NCBI RefSeq assembly: GCF_037404875.1
Contig: NZ_JBBELO010000035.1
Span: 1-64,000 of the forward strand
Direction: 5' to 3'
DNA length: 64,000 nt
DNA from: Orlajensenia sp037404875
GTDB lineage: Bacteria > Actinomycetota > Actinomycetes > Actinomycetales > Microbacteriaceae
Positions 51,077 through 59,874 of this stretch are shown here, one piece after another; position 1 is the stretch's first letter, and each line of letters opens with the position of its first letter. A model generated the notes under the pieces. It had not been told where the DNA came from. It saw nothing but the letters and a program-made list of their open reading frames with translations, and did no database searches. The translations under genes were made by a program, and so were the position numbers.

Positions 51077-51445
51077 TCAGGCGGCGTCGGCGTTCGACCC
51101 CGCGGCGGCATCCGCTCGCCGCGCGCGACGGGCGTTCCACCACGCCCAGAAGCGGCTCAGCTGGCGCTTGATGAACGCCGATTGCCGGCGCGCCCATGCG
51201 AATTCGGTGCCGAGGATCGCCAGCCCGATGAACACGATCAGCCAGCCGGGGCCGGGCAGCGGAACGAGCACCAGACCCGCGAGTGCGACCACGACGCCGA
51301 CGACCGCAACGCCCGCACGATACGCGGTGCGCAGCCGGGGATGGGAGTGGATCCAGCGGTGAGCCCGGCGCAGCATCCGGCGCACGGGACGCTGCGGGTT
51401 CTCGCCCGCGGCGATCTCCCGCTCGATCTCCTGCTCGCTCGCCAT
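51077..51445 (-). CDS. TIGR02611/PGPGW-family membrane protein
   Basis: The 122 residues have two adjacent hydrophobic helices, separated by the family motif PLPGPGWLIVFIGLAILGTE. Basic segments lie on both sides (RRMLRRAHRWIHSHPRLR and WARRQSAFIKRQL). The family is conserved in actinobacteria and proteobacteria; function unknown. It is convergent with the aminopeptidase P gene, with only 3 bp between stops. Confidence 0.88.
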   Translation of the reverse strand: MASEQEIEREIAAGENPQRPVRRMLRRAHRWIHSHPRLRTAYRAGVAVVGVVVALAGLVLVPLPGPGWLIVFIGLAILGTEFAWARRQSAFIKRQLSRFWAWWNARRARRADAAAGSNADAA

Positions 51446-51492
51446 CGCGTCAGAGTAGGGTCGGCGGCTGGGATTACGCCGAGGAGCGCGGT

Positions 51493-52074
51493 CTACGTTT
51501 CGTCGGGGTGGCGCACCGGGGCGGGCGCCGGGTCGCCCGGCCGCACCGGGGACGCATCGGCCTCGACGACCCGCGCGCCATCCGTGCTCGGGGCATTGAG
51601 GATGTTGCGGGCGCGGTTCCCGAATTCAGGATCGACGATGACCGAGTAGCTCGTGGCGAGAACCTGCATCGTCGAGGTGAAGTCCTTGCGCCGGCGGTTC
51701 ACGCTGTAGGTCACGATGCCGAACAGCATGCCGAAGCCGGCGCCGATCAGCACCGCTGCGAGTACGAAGCCGATGCTTCCGCCGGTAGGCAGGAAGATGA
51801 ACATCAGCAGTCCGAAGAACGTGCCGAGCCAGGCACCGGATGCCGCGCCGGCCAGTGCCGCCCGGCCGTAGCTCATCTTGCCCGTCACCCGTTCGACGGT
51901 CTTCAGGTCGCTGCCGATGATGGAGAGCTGCTTGACCGGGAAATCCGCGTGCGCGAGCCGGTCGACGGCCTGCTGTGCCTCGGCGTAGGTCTCGTAGCTG
52001 GCCACGACCTCGCCCCGCGGCAGCGTCGGATAGCCCTGCCGGCCGTCCGCCTGGAACGGATTCTGCGTGCTCAT
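51493..52074 (-). CDS. General stress protein 17M-like membrane protein
   Basis: The 193 residues open with the GS17M-like domain (VASYETYAEAQQAVDRLAHA, then IIGSDLKTVERVTG). A double membrane segment containing the glycine-rich GAASGAWLGTFFGLLMFIF and VLAAVLIGAGFGMLFG follows. The C-terminal tail is Pro/Ala-rich. Members are linked with general stress. It is divergent from the PRC/MgtE_N/CBS gene, sharing the 74-bp gap. Confidence 0.85.
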   Translation of the reverse strand: MSTQNPFQADGRQGYPTLPRGEVVASYETYAEAQQAVDRLAHADFPVKQLSIIGSDLKTVERVTGKMSYGRAALAGAASGAWLGTFFGLLMFIFLPTGGSIGFVLAAVLIGAGFGMLFGIVTYSVNRRRKDFTSTMQVLATSYSVIVDPEFGNRARNILNAPSTDGARVVEADASPVRPGDPAPAPVRHPDET

Positions 52075-52148
52075 GAGGTCATTCTTCCACGGCCGCGCAA
52101 CGCGGCCGCCGTCTGCTGGGCGAGCTCACAGGGCATACCATTTGACAC

Positions 52149-53513
52149 GTGAGTGCCACCAGAGTCTTCGTCGCGCGCCTTGCGGGGTGCGCCGTCTTCG
52201 ACCCCGCGGGCGACCGCGTGGGCAAGGTGCGCGATGTGCTGGTGGTCTACCGTAAATCGGAGCCGCCGCGAGTGGTCGGGTTGATCGTGGAGATACCCGG
52301 CAAGAAGCGCGTCTTCCTCTCCATCGGCCGGGTGACGAGCATCAGTGCCGGCCAGATCATCACCACCGGCCTGATCAACCTGCGCCGCTTCGAGCAGCGC
52401 GGCGGAGAGGTGCGCGTGATCGCCGAGATGCTGGGGCGGCGGGTGGTCTTCGCCGACGCCTCGGGCGAGGCGATCGTCGAAGACGTGGCCATCGAGCAGG
52501 ATTCCTCGGGCGAGTGGCAGGTCAGCCAGCTGTTCGTGCGCCGGCCGAAGACCTCAGCATCGCCCTTCGCGAAGGGCGCGACGGCATTCGTGACCTGGCG
52601 GGAGGTGCGCGAGAAGGCGGCTGCCGGCGAGGCCCAGTCGGCCGAGCAGCTCATCGCCACCTACTCCGAGATGAAGCCGGCCGACCTCGCGAACACGCTG
52701 CTCGACCTGCCGCAGCAGCGCCGGCATGAAGTGGCCGAAGAGCTCTCCGACGACCGGCTCGCCGACGTTCTCGAGGAGATGCCCGAGAGCGACCAGGTCG
52801 ACATCATCGCCCGTCTGGACGATGACCGGGCCGCCGACGTGCTCGACCAGATGCAGCCCGACGACGCTGCCGACCTCATCGCCCAGCTGCCCGAGGAGCG
52901 CGGCGAGCACCTGCTCGAGCTCATGGAGCCCGAGGAGGCCGACGACGTGCGCATGCTGCTCAGCTACGCCCCCGACACGGCCGGCGGACTCATGACGACC
53001 GAGCCGATCATCCTCTCGGCCGACGCCACGGTGGCGGAGGGGCTCGCCCTCATCCGCCGCCACGAGCTCGCGCCCGCCATCGGCGCCGCGGTCTGCGTGA
53101 CGCTGCCGCCCTATGAGCCGCCGACGGGTCGCTTCCTCGGCATGGTGCACTTCCAGCGGATGCTGCGCTATCCGCCGCACGAGCGCCTGGGCACCCTGCT
53201 CGACCAGGGGCTGGAGCCTGTGCGCACCGACGCCTCGGCGGCCGAGGTCTCCCGCATCCTCGCGAGCTACAACCTCGTCTCCGTTCCGGTCGTCGATGAC
53301 AACCACAGACTCGTCGGGGTGGTGACCATTGACGACATCCTCGACTACCTGCTGCCCGACGACTGGCGTTCCCATTCCGACGACGACCAGGTCAAACGCC
53401 GCGCTGCGGCACGAGCGCAATTGAAGACGGGAAGCATCCCGGTGGCGCGAGCGGCGGGCACAGCACCGCAACTCGGAAGGAGGGGCGCCAATGGCACGCG
53501 TACGCAGGGCTGA
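52149..53513 (+). CDS. Soluble PRC-barrel/MgtE_N/CBS protein
   Basis: The 454 residues have PRC-barrel-like N-terminal segments (1-150, with DPAGDRVGKVRDVLV). An MgtE N-domain superhelix (about 170-275) shows repeated DDRLADVLEEMPESD-type helices. Two CBS domains (about 285-410) end in VGVVTIDDILDYLLP. MgtE channels continue with five membrane helices, but these are absent here. It keeps the Mg2+-sensing half only. The next gene, a DUF1003 membrane protein, overlaps by 23 bp and could be the membrane partner. Confidence 0.88.
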   Translation: MSATRVFVARLAGCAVFDPAGDRVGKVRDVLVVYRKSEPPRVVGLIVEIPGKKRVFLSIGRVTSISAGQIITTGLINLRRFEQRGGEVRVIAEMLGRRVVFADASGEAIVEDVAIEQDSSGEWQVSQLFVRRPKTSASPFAKGATAFVTWREVREKAAAGEAQSAEQLIATYSEMKPADLANTLLDLPQQRRHEVAEELSDDRLADVLEEMPESDQVDIIARLDDDRAADVLDQMQPDDAADLIAQLPEERGEHLLELMEPEEADDVRMLLSYAPDTAGGLMTTEPIILSADATVAEGLALIRRHELAPAIGAAVCVTLPPYEPPTGRFLGMVHFQRMLRYPPHERLGTLLDQGLEPVRTDASAAEVSRILASYNLVSVPVVDDNHRLVGVVTIDDILDYLLPDDWRSHSDDDQVKRRAAARAQLKTGSIPVARAAGTAPQLGRRGANGTRTQG

Positions 53514-54027
53514 CGACCGGCTCGACGCTCCCAAGGGACTGCGGAGCTCCGTCAAGCGCACCCGGAGCGACTCCGACCGCTTCGGCCGCTTCACCGAGTG
53601 GATCGCCCGCGCCATGGGAACCCCGTGGTTCCTGCTCGGGCTCTCGCTCTTCGTCGTGGTCTGGATGCTGTGGAACACCCTCGCCCCCGAGGCCTGGCGG
53701 TTCGACTCGATCTCGCTCGGCTTCATCGCCCTGACCCTGGTACTCAGCCTGCAGGCCTCGTACGCCGCACCCCTGATCCTGCTCGCCCAGAACCGTCAGG
53801 ACGACCGCGACCGGGTGCAGATCGAGCAGGACCGCCAGCGAGCGGAGCGCAACCTCGCCGACACCGAGTACCTCGCCCGGGAGGTCGTTGCGTTGCGCAT
53901 CGCGATGCGCGACATGGCGTCGAGGGACTTCATCCGGGCCGAGTTGCGTGCCCTCCTCGAGCAGCTCGAGGAGAACGCGCACCTCGAGTCGCGGGGTGAA
54001 GAAGAGACGAGCGATGCCCGGATCTGA
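53491..54027 (+). CDS. DUF1003 membrane protein
   Basis: The 178 residues have two membrane helices (TPWFLLGLSLFVVVWMLWNT and ISLGFIALTLVLSLQASYAA). The family APLILLAQNRQDDRDRVQ motif and a long charged helix follow. The ATG follows GGAGG and overlaps the end of the MgtE_N/CBS gene. DUF1003 proteins are common in bacteria; function unknown. Pairing with the CBS protein suggests a membrane complex responding to Mg2+ or nucleotide. Confidence 0.9.
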   Translation: MARVRRADDRLDAPKGLRSSVKRTRSDSDRFGRFTEWIARAMGTPWFLLGLSLFVVVWMLWNTLAPEAWRFDSISLGFIALTLVLSLQASYAAPLILLAQNRQDDRDRVQIEQDRQRAERNLADTEYLAREVVALRIAMRDMASRDFIRAELRALLEQLEENAHLESRGEEETSDARI

Positions 54028-55186
54028 CCTCGCCGATCGCGTACGGGCGGCCGTCGGCCGCGTGCTCGACCCCGAGATCCGCCGGCCGATCGCCGAGCTC
54101 GACATGGTCGACGCCGTCACGGCCGCTGAGGATGGCACGGTCGACGTCGCCATCAAGCTCACGATCGTCGGCTGCCCGGCCGCCGACCGCATCGAGCGCG
54201 AGGTGCGCGCGGCGGCGGAGTCCGTGTCGGGAGACGGCCGGGCCCGTGTGAACGTCGGCGTCATGTCGGTGGCCGAGCGTCGCGCACTCACCGAGAAGCT
54301 GCGCGCGGGCAAGGCCGCGCGCACCATCCCCTTCACGCCAGAGTCGCTCACGAAGGTGTACGCGGTCACGAGCGGCAAGGGCGGCGTGGGCAAGTCGACC
54401 GTCACCGCGAACCTCGCGGTCGCGCTCTCTTCTGCGGGCTTGCGGGTCGGCATCCTCGATGCCGACGTCTACGGCTTCTCGATTCCAGGCATCCTCGGCC
54501 TCGTCGAGACGGATGCCGCCACCGGCATACAGCGCGCGGTGCGCCCCACGCAGGTGGGCGACCTCATCCTTCCTCCGGTCGCCTACGGGGTCAAGGTCAT
54601 CTCGATCGGCATGTTCGTGGAGCCCGCGGCCGATGGCACCGGCGTCGCCGTGGCATGGCGTGGACCGATGCTGCACCGTACGATCACGCAGTTCCTCACC
54701 GACGTCTACTTCGGTGACCTCGACGTGCTGCTGCTCGACCTGCCGCCGGGCACCGGCGACGTGGCCATCTCGATCGGCCAGCTTCTTCCCCACGCCGAGG
54801 TGATCGTCGTCACCACGCCGCAGCCCGCCGCCGCCGATGTTGCTGAGCGCAGCGCGCTGGTCGCGCGGCAGACGGGTCAGAGCGTTCTCGGTGTCATCGA
54901 GAACATGGCCGGCCTGCCGCAGCCCGATGGCACCGTGCTCGAGCTGTTCGGCTCCGGCGGAGGCGACGACCTGGCTCGTCGCCTCTCGAGCGACGACGCC
55001 CCGGTGCCCCTGCTCGCCCGCGTTCCCCTGAGCATCGCCCTGCGCAGCGGCGGCGACCTCGGGGTGCCCGTCGTCGTGGCCGCCCCCGACGACCCTGCCG
55101 CGCAGGCCATCCGTGCGCTCGCCGCAGAGTTGGCGACCCGGGGTCGCCGCCTCGCGGGCCGCCCCCTCCCCGTCTCCCCGAGGTAG
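54014..55186 (+). CDS. mrp: Mrp/NBP35-type P-loop ATPase (Fe-S carrier)
   Basis: The 390 residues start at ATG 54014, overlapping DUF1003 by 14 bp. An N-terminal DUF59-like domain (KLTIVGCPAADRIEREV, C54) precedes a deviant Walker A TSGKGGVGKST (119-129). Switch motifs DADVYGFSIPGIL and LLDLPPGTGDV follow. The C-terminal CxxC of most Mrp proteins is replaced in VIENMAGLPQPDG, as in several actinobacterial homologues. It probably carries or delivers Fe-S clusters. Confidence 0.92.
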   Translation: MPGSDLADRVRAAVGRVLDPEIRRPIAELDMVDAVTAAEDGTVDVAIKLTIVGCPAADRIEREVRAAAESVSGDGRARVNVGVMSVAERRALTEKLRAGKAARTIPFTPESLTKVYAVTSGKGGVGKSTVTANLAVALSSAGLRVGILDADVYGFSIPGILGLVETDAATGIQRAVRPTQVGDLILPPVAYGVKVISIGMFVEPAADGTGVAVAWRGPMLHRTITQFLTDVYFGDLDVLLLDLPPGTGDVAISIGQLLPHAEVIVVTTPQPAAADVAERSALVARQTGQSVLGVIENMAGLPQPDGTVLELFGSGGGDDLARRLSSDDAPVPLLARVPLSIALRSGGDLGVPVVVAAPDDPAAQAIRALAAELATRGRRLAGRPLPVSPR

Positions 55187-55188
55187 CA

Positions 55189-56073
55189 GTGGCCGCCGGT
55201 ACGCGCGATTACCACCGCCCGGCGGGCCGGGCCGTGAGGCGGGCAGCGCTTCTGGGCTGCGCCGTGCTCGGGCTCGGGCTGCTCTGCGCGTGTACGGGAG
55301 CACCTGCAGCCACGCCGACCACGGCTGCCCGCGTCACCGCGACGGCGGCGATCTACCAGGGGCGCACCGACTACACGCGCGGCGCGTTCTCGCTCGCGGT
55401 GACGAACACCGGCGACACGCCGCTGACGGTGAAGGGGGCCACCCTCACCTCGCCGAGCTTCGCCTCCCCCGCCGCCTACGCGGGCGCGCCCGTGAACCTC
55501 GACCCCGGCCAGCGCGTGGACCTGAGCGTGGCGATCCCGCCCCTGTCCTGCACCGGTGCCGCAGATCTGGGCACGGTCGATCTGCAGACATCCGCCGGTG
55601 AGACGACGACGAGGCCGACGGACGAGAACGACGTCATCGATCGGCTGGTGCGCGAGGGCTGCCTCGTGCACGATGTCGACGCCGTCGTGTCCGTCACCCC
55701 ACCCCAGGCCCTCCGGGTCGACGGCGTCGGCGCCGACGCCGTGGCGCATATCGACCTGGGCTTCACCCCGACCGGCGCGGCCGGATCGGCGAGCTTCGAC
55801 GGCATCCGTTCAACCACCCTGCTCTCCCCCACGAGCGGCGAGAACTGGACGCTGGGGTTCACCGTGGACGCCTCGAGCGCCGCGCGGGTCGTCACCCTCG
55901 ACGTGCGGCCGACCCGATGCGATCCGCACGCCCTCGCCGACGACAAGGTCGGCACGGTGCTGCAGCTGGACGCTCGCACGGCGACGGGTCGCTCCGGTCG
56001 CTACCAACTGCCGATGCCTCCCACGGTCAAGGCGGCGCTCTACGACTACATCAGCGCGGTCTGCGGAAACTGA
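55189..56073 (+). CDS. Putative lipoprotein, hypothetical
   Basis: The 294 residues from GTG 55189 begin with a Tat-like twin Arg and a hydrophobic stretch (RRAALLGCAVLGLGLL) ending in a lipobox-like LCAC. The mature part is a beta-rich domain of two similar halves (FSLAVTNTGDTPLTVKGATL and later LDVRPTRCDPHALADD), with paired cysteines. I recognise no specific family. It follows mrp by 2 bp. Confidence 0.72.
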   Translation: MAAGTRDYHRPAGRAVRRAALLGCAVLGLGLLCACTGAPAATPTTAARVTATAAIYQGRTDYTRGAFSLAVTNTGDTPLTVKGATLTSPSFASPAAYAGAPVNLDPGQRVDLSVAIPPLSCTGAADLGTVDLQTSAGETTTRPTDENDVIDRLVREGCLVHDVDAVVSVTPPQALRVDGVGADAVAHIDLGFTPTGAAGSASFDGIRSTTLLSPTSGENWTLGFTVDASSAARVVTLDVRPTRCDPHALADDKVGTVLQLDARTATGRSGRYQLPMPPTVKAALYDYISAVCGN

Positions 56074-56134
56074 GCCGGCGCGCGCCACCCGCCAAGTGGG
56101 ACGATCGACTCACTCGTGCCCCTAGACTGGCCGC

Positions 56135-57685
56135 GTGCCCGCAACGACGCTGGATCGCATGATCCTCACCGACCTCGACAACGACGTGCTCTCGACCACG
56201 GGAGAGACGCGTGCCATCGTCGCGCCCCTCACCGGCGAGGTGCTGCACTCCCTGCCGGTCAGCTCGCCCGCCGACGTGAAGGATGCCTTTGCCCGGGGTC
56301 GGCTCGCCCAGCTCGCGTGGGCGCGCGCGGGTTTCGCCGCACGAGGCGACGTACTGCTTCGGGCGCACGACCTACTCATCGAGCGCAGGGAGGAACTGCT
56401 CGACATCCTCCAGTCCGAGACGGGCAAGACCCGTGGGCAGGCCTTCGAGGAGCTCTTCCAGTGCACGAGCGTGACCCGCTACAACGCGCTCTCGGCACAG
56501 AGAGTGCTGCGCGGGGGCCGTCGGCGCTCGGCTCTCCCCCTCATCGTCGACACGACGGTGCGCTACCGCCCCAAGGGCGTCGTCGGAGTGATCACTCCCT
56601 GGAACTTCCCGCTCAGCCTTGCGGCGATGGATGTCGTTCCCGCCCTCGCCGCCGGGTGCGCCGTCGTGCAGAAGGCCGACGACCAGGGTGCCCTCAGCGT
56701 CCTCGCGCTGCGACGCGCCTTTCTCGACGCCGGCCTGCCGCCGGAGGCCTGGAACGTCGTCGCGGGTGATGGCGCCGAGATCGGTGGAGCCGTCACCGGC
56801 GCCGCGGACTACATCTGCTTCACCGGCTCGACTGCGACCGGGCGCACGGTGGCCGTTGCCGCCGCCGAGCGACTCGTCGGCGCATCCCTCGAACTCGGGG
56901 GCAAGAACGCGATGATCGTGCTCGACGATGCCGATCCCGTCAAGGCCGCTGCCGACGCAGCCTACGGCTGCTTCTCGTCGGCCGGCCAGCTGTGCGTCTC
57001 GGTCGAGCGCATCTACGTGCAGCGCGGGGTCGCTGCGGCATTCACCGATGCCCTTGTCGAGCGGGTGCGCTCACTGCGCCTGGGCTCATCCTTCGACTAC
57101 GGCACCGACGTCGGTTCCCTCGCCACGGCCAACCAGCTCGCGCGGGTGCAGGCGCATGTCGACGACGCGGTGAGCAAGGGCGCGACGGTTCTCGCCGGCG
57201 GGTCCGCTCGTCCCGACCTCGGACCGTTCTTCTACGAGCCGACCGTGCTCGCCGGTGTGACGGCCGACATGGCGTGCGCACGCGAGGAGACGTTCGGCCC
57301 CGTCGTCTCCCTCTACACGGTCGACACCGACGAAGAGGCGGTGCTCGCGGTGAACGACAGCGACTACGGCCTGAACGCCTCCGTGCTCGCGACGTCGACC
57401 CCGCGCGCTCGGCGCGTGGCGGATGCGATCGATGCGGGCAGCATCAACATCAACGAGGGCTACCGTGGATCGTTCTCGACCGTCGACGCCCCTATGGGCG
57501 GCATGAAGAGCTCCGGGGTGGGCAGACGCAACGGGCCGGAGGGCCTGCTGAGGTTCGTGGAACCGGTCACGGTGTCGCGGGCGACGGGACTGCTGCAACT
57601 GCCCCGCACCGGCGCTGAGTTCAGCACGATGGCCGCGCCGATGCTGCTGCTCGCCCGAGTTCTCAAGGGCGCCCGCCGGCGCTGA
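56135..57685 (+). CDS. Succinate-semialdehyde dehydrogenase (NADP+ type)
   Basis: The 516 residues have all aldehyde dehydrogenase motifs: TPWNFPLSLAAMDVVPALAA, FTGSTATGRTV, catalytic Glu in SLELGGKNAM and catalytic Cys in SSAGQLCVSVERIYV. A C-terminal region MGGMKSSGVGRRNGPEGLLR follows. Length and motifs resemble actinobacterial GabD2. It oxidises succinic semialdehyde to succinate, although other aldehydes are possible. No GABA aminotransferase gene is near. GTG start at 56135. Confidence 0.88.
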   Translation: MPATTLDRMILTDLDNDVLSTTGETRAIVAPLTGEVLHSLPVSSPADVKDAFARGRLAQLAWARAGFAARGDVLLRAHDLLIERREELLDILQSETGKTRGQAFEELFQCTSVTRYNALSAQRVLRGGRRRSALPLIVDTTVRYRPKGVVGVITPWNFPLSLAAMDVVPALAAGCAVVQKADDQGALSVLALRRAFLDAGLPPEAWNVVAGDGAEIGGAVTGAADYICFTGSTATGRTVAVAAAERLVGASLELGGKNAMIVLDDADPVKAAADAAYGCFSSAGQLCVSVERIYVQRGVAAAFTDALVERVRSLRLGSSFDYGTDVGSLATANQLARVQAHVDDAVSKGATVLAGGSARPDLGPFFYEPTVLAGVTADMACAREETFGPVVSLYTVDTDEEAVLAVNDSDYGLNASVLATSTPRARRVADAIDAGSININEGYRGSFSTVDAPMGGMKSSGVGRRNGPEGLLRFVEPVTVSRATGLLQLPRTGAEFSTMAAPMLLLARVLKGARRR

Positions 57686-57720
57686 GGAACCGCATCCGGC
57701 GCCACGCCGCACCGCGCGAG

Positions 57721-58227
57721 CTATGCCGTCGCCGAGCGGTGCACCCAGATGTTCGAGGCCGACCACGCGTCCTTCGGGTATTCGAACGACTCTTCACCGA
57801 TGAGCTCGAAGCCCGCCTTGCGGCAGATGGCGTTCGAGGCCTCGTTCGAGGTGCGCGGGTAGGCGTACACCTCGACGTTCCCGCGCGTGTCTCGCGCAAG
57901 CCTCAAGACGGTGCGCACAGCAGCGGTCGCGATGCCGTGGCCCTGGTAGGCGGATTCGACGGCCCAGCCGGTCTCGAGTGCTCCGTTGCCGTGATGATCG
58001 TCGTTCCACACGCCGACGCTGCCCACTCCCTCCGGATGGTCGGCAATGACGATCCGGTACATCTGAGCGGTGCCTTCCTTCCAGAGCCGCAGGTACCGCT
58101 CGTGTCGGGCGACGAGACCCTCCTCCGACTCGGGGCCACCGAGATAGGTCATCATCTCCGGCGCATTGCTGCGTCGCAACGTCGCCAGGTCGTCGTCGGA
58201 CCAGGGAGCCAACGTCACCTCGGGCAT
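57721..58227 (-). CDS. GNAT family N-acetyltransferase
   Basis: The 168 residues have an acetyl-CoA motif A of the form GWAVESAYQGHGIATAAVRT and a C-terminal NEASNAICRKAGFELIGEES. This is the RimJ/RimL-like branch. No signal peptide and no operon partner were seen. The substrate cannot be assigned. Confidence 0.88.
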   Translation of the reverse strand: MPEVTLAPWSDDDLATLRRSNAPEMMTYLGGPESEEGLVARHERYLRLWKEGTAQMYRIVIADHPEGVGSVGVWNDDHHGNGALETGWAVESAYQGHGIATAAVRTVLRLARDTRGNVEVYAYPRTSNEASNAICRKAGFELIGEESFEYPKDAWSASNIWVHRSATA

Positions 58228-58284
58228 GGAGACATCACATCACGATCCGCGCAGACCACACGTGGCTTCGGCATCCGTTACGAG

Positions 58285-58677
58285 TCAGCCATCGGCATCG
58301 CCGTCGAACTGGCGCCGAAGGTACTTCGGCGCCTGCACGCGCCACGCCTCGGTCACCAGCTCGGCGAGGTGATCGTCATCGATGCCCGCCATGCGGAAGG
58401 CGATCTTCGGCTCACCCCACGGGGTCGTCGTGCGCAGGAACACGCGGGGGGCCATCTCGACCAGAGCGAGCGCATCCAGCTGATCGGCGACCTTCACGCC
58501 GACCACGACCTCGGCCGCGACGATCTCGCGCACATCCGCCGGGATGCTCGGCCACGGATGACACTCCCACGCGTAGAGCTTGCCGCGCACGAACCAGGCG
58601 GCGCCGCCCGTCGTCGCGCGCTCCTCACTGCCGGGCAGTGTCACGGTGATGCGGCGCAGGTCGTCGAGGGTGGCCAC
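58285..58677 (-). CDS. MmcQ/YjbR family DNA-binding-fold protein
   Basis: The 130 residues from GTG 58677 match the MmcQ/YjbR family: MATLDDLRRITVTLPGSEE at the start, AWFVRGKLYAWE in the middle, and a C-terminal HLAELVTEAWRVQAPKYLRR. The fold is like the CyaY/double-wing DNA-binding domains; cellular role unknown. It is transcribed alone. Confidence 0.85.
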   Translation of the reverse strand: MATLDDLRRITVTLPGSEERATTGGAAWFVRGKLYAWECHPWPSIPADVREIVAAEVVVGVKVADQLDALALVEMAPRVFLRTTTPWGEPKIAFRMAGIDDDHLAELVTEAWRVQAPKYLRRQFDGDADG

Positions 58678-58749
58678 CGTTCGACTCTATGCCGCGCCAC
58701 CCACAGCGGCCGATGGCGGCGGGTACCGGCTCCCGCCCCGTCGCCACCT

Positions 58750-58852
58750 CCGAAAAGCGAGGCGATCTTCCGCCACACGCCGTCCGCGCACGCCCCAAAC
58801 ACGGCGTGTCGACGAAGAACGCCTCGCTTTTCAGAATCTCCTCGCTTTTCGG
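58750..58852. repeat. Nested palindromic element (about 100 bp)
   Basis: GAAAAGCGAGGCG (58752-58764) pairs with CGCCTCGCTTTTC (58820-58832). CCGAAAAGCGAG (58750-58761) also pairs with CTCGCTTTTCGG (58841-58852). Inside, ACACGCCGT (58775-58783) pairs with ACGGCGTGT (58801-58809). The alternative outer stems could form competing structures. It looks like a REP/BIME-type intergenic element. Confidence 0.65.
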
Positions 58853-58855
58853 TGA

Positions 58856-59005
58856 ACGGCCGCGACCATCTGGGGCACGGCGGCGATCTTCGACCCCTTC
58901 GCGATTGCGGCCGCCCTGGCGAGCATCGCAGCGGGCATCCTCGGGCTCCGCACCCACGTCAGCACGCACACCCGACCGGTGGGTGCCGTCCCGGCGCAGC
59001 TCTGA
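58856..59005 (+). pseudogene. Possible 3' fragment of a membrane-protein gene
   Basis: In one plus frame the sequence reads TIWGTAAIFDPFAIAAALAS then IAAGILGLRTHVSTHTRP to a TGA at 59003. It has natural hydrophobic-protein composition but no start codon after the in-frame stop at 58853. The fragment begins right at the edge of the palindromic element. This suggests a gene truncated by it, or by a deletion. Confidence 0.3.
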
Positions 59006-59029
59006 AGTCCAAGAGGCGGAGTCTTCTCG

Positions 59030-59380
59030 CTATGCCTCCTGCGCCTCCGGACGGATGCGGGCGACCACGCCAACTCGAGCTCGACGACGCATCCGCGTCA
59101 GCATGATCGCGAGGACGTCGACCGCGACGAGGGCAACGAGCGCCAGGTGCGCTGCCAGCCACAAGAGCACGTCATGAGGGAGAAGCTGCGCAGGGTCGAA
59201 GCCGTTGAATGCTTCCGAACGCTCGACGGCCCACTCATCGGCGATCGAATAGAGCACGAAGAACACTCCGAAGGCAACGTTGAAGACCGTCCCGGCAACC
59301 CAGAGGGCGGCGACCATCATTCGGTTGGAGGGACGCTCGCCGGCGCGGATCGTCAGGTGTTCGTCGGGGATCTCCGCCAT
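59030..59380 (-). CDS. Small membrane protein, hypothetical
   Basis: The 116 residues start at ATG 59380 (MAEIPDEHLTIRAGERPSNR). Two hydrophobic segments (MMVAALWVAGTVFNVAFGVF and WLAAHLALVALVAVDVLAIM) flank a polar loop. The C-terminal tail is basic (RMRRRARVGVV). I recognise no family. The longer frame upstream is compositional shadow. Confidence 0.65.
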   Translation of the reverse strand: MAEIPDEHLTIRAGERPSNRMMVAALWVAGTVFNVAFGVFFVLYSIADEWAVERSEAFNGFDPAQLLPHDVLLWLAAHLALVALVAVDVLAIMLTRMRRRARVGVVARIRPEAQEA

Positions 59381-59495
59381 GGCACGAGAGTAGCGATAAC
59401 TCTGGCGTCGGCGACGGAACCTGTCGATCGGCGCGGGGCGGACCCGGGAGCAGAAGCCCGACCGCCGGTTCCTCTCCCGATCGCGACAAGTCGGC

Positions 59496-59831
59496 CTATT
59501 GCGACGAGTCGGAAGCCGACTCCGCATTTTGCGCACGCGCCCAGCGTCGCCGACGCAGCAGTCCCCACACCACGCACGCCGCTCCCACCGCCACCGTGAC
59601 GACGAGAAACCAGTCGAAGCCGAGGCCGATCGAGAAGATGATTCCGAGGGAGATCCACGATACGCCGACACTCATGAGCGCCGCGCCCGGCTTCCTCTTC
59701 GGGATCGCATCAGGATACTTCGCCCCTGTCGCCGTCAGTTCGCCGATCCGCCAGCCCCGCGTCCCGGTCTCCTCTGCGCATCGAACCCACCGCCGTAACC
59801 AACAGTCCCATGAGGCCGCCGGCGGCCACAA
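59496..59831 (-). CDS. Small membrane protein, start uncertain
   Basis: The clear part reads GWRIGELTATGAKYPDAIPK, then ALMSVGVSWISLGIIF and FLVVTVAVGAACVVWGLL, ending in a basic tail. There are two membrane helices. The first in-frame ATG (59675) would remove the well-formed N-terminal part. The only earlier usual starts are a TTG at 59831 or far upstream codons. An ATG in another frame (MRRGDRD, near 59780) suggests an indel close to the start. No family function is known. Confidence 0.5.
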   Translation of the reverse strand: MWPPAASWDCWLRRWVRCAEETGTRGWRIGELTATGAKYPDAIPKRKPGAALMSVGVSWISLGIIFSIGLGFDWFLVVTVAVGAACVVWGLLRRRRWARAQNAESASDSSQ

Positions 59832-59874
59832 GCTGCCCAGCGATTCCTGGGCGGGCGTGTGACACAGTGGAAGG

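Larger units (their letters stand above)
58678..59029. other. Intergenic region with nested hairpins and a gene fragment
   Basis: No complete gene is visible. The stretch holds a repeat-rich palindromic element (58750-58852) and a short reading frame with protein-like sequence ending at 59005. Both are annotated separately. Confidence 0.55.
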
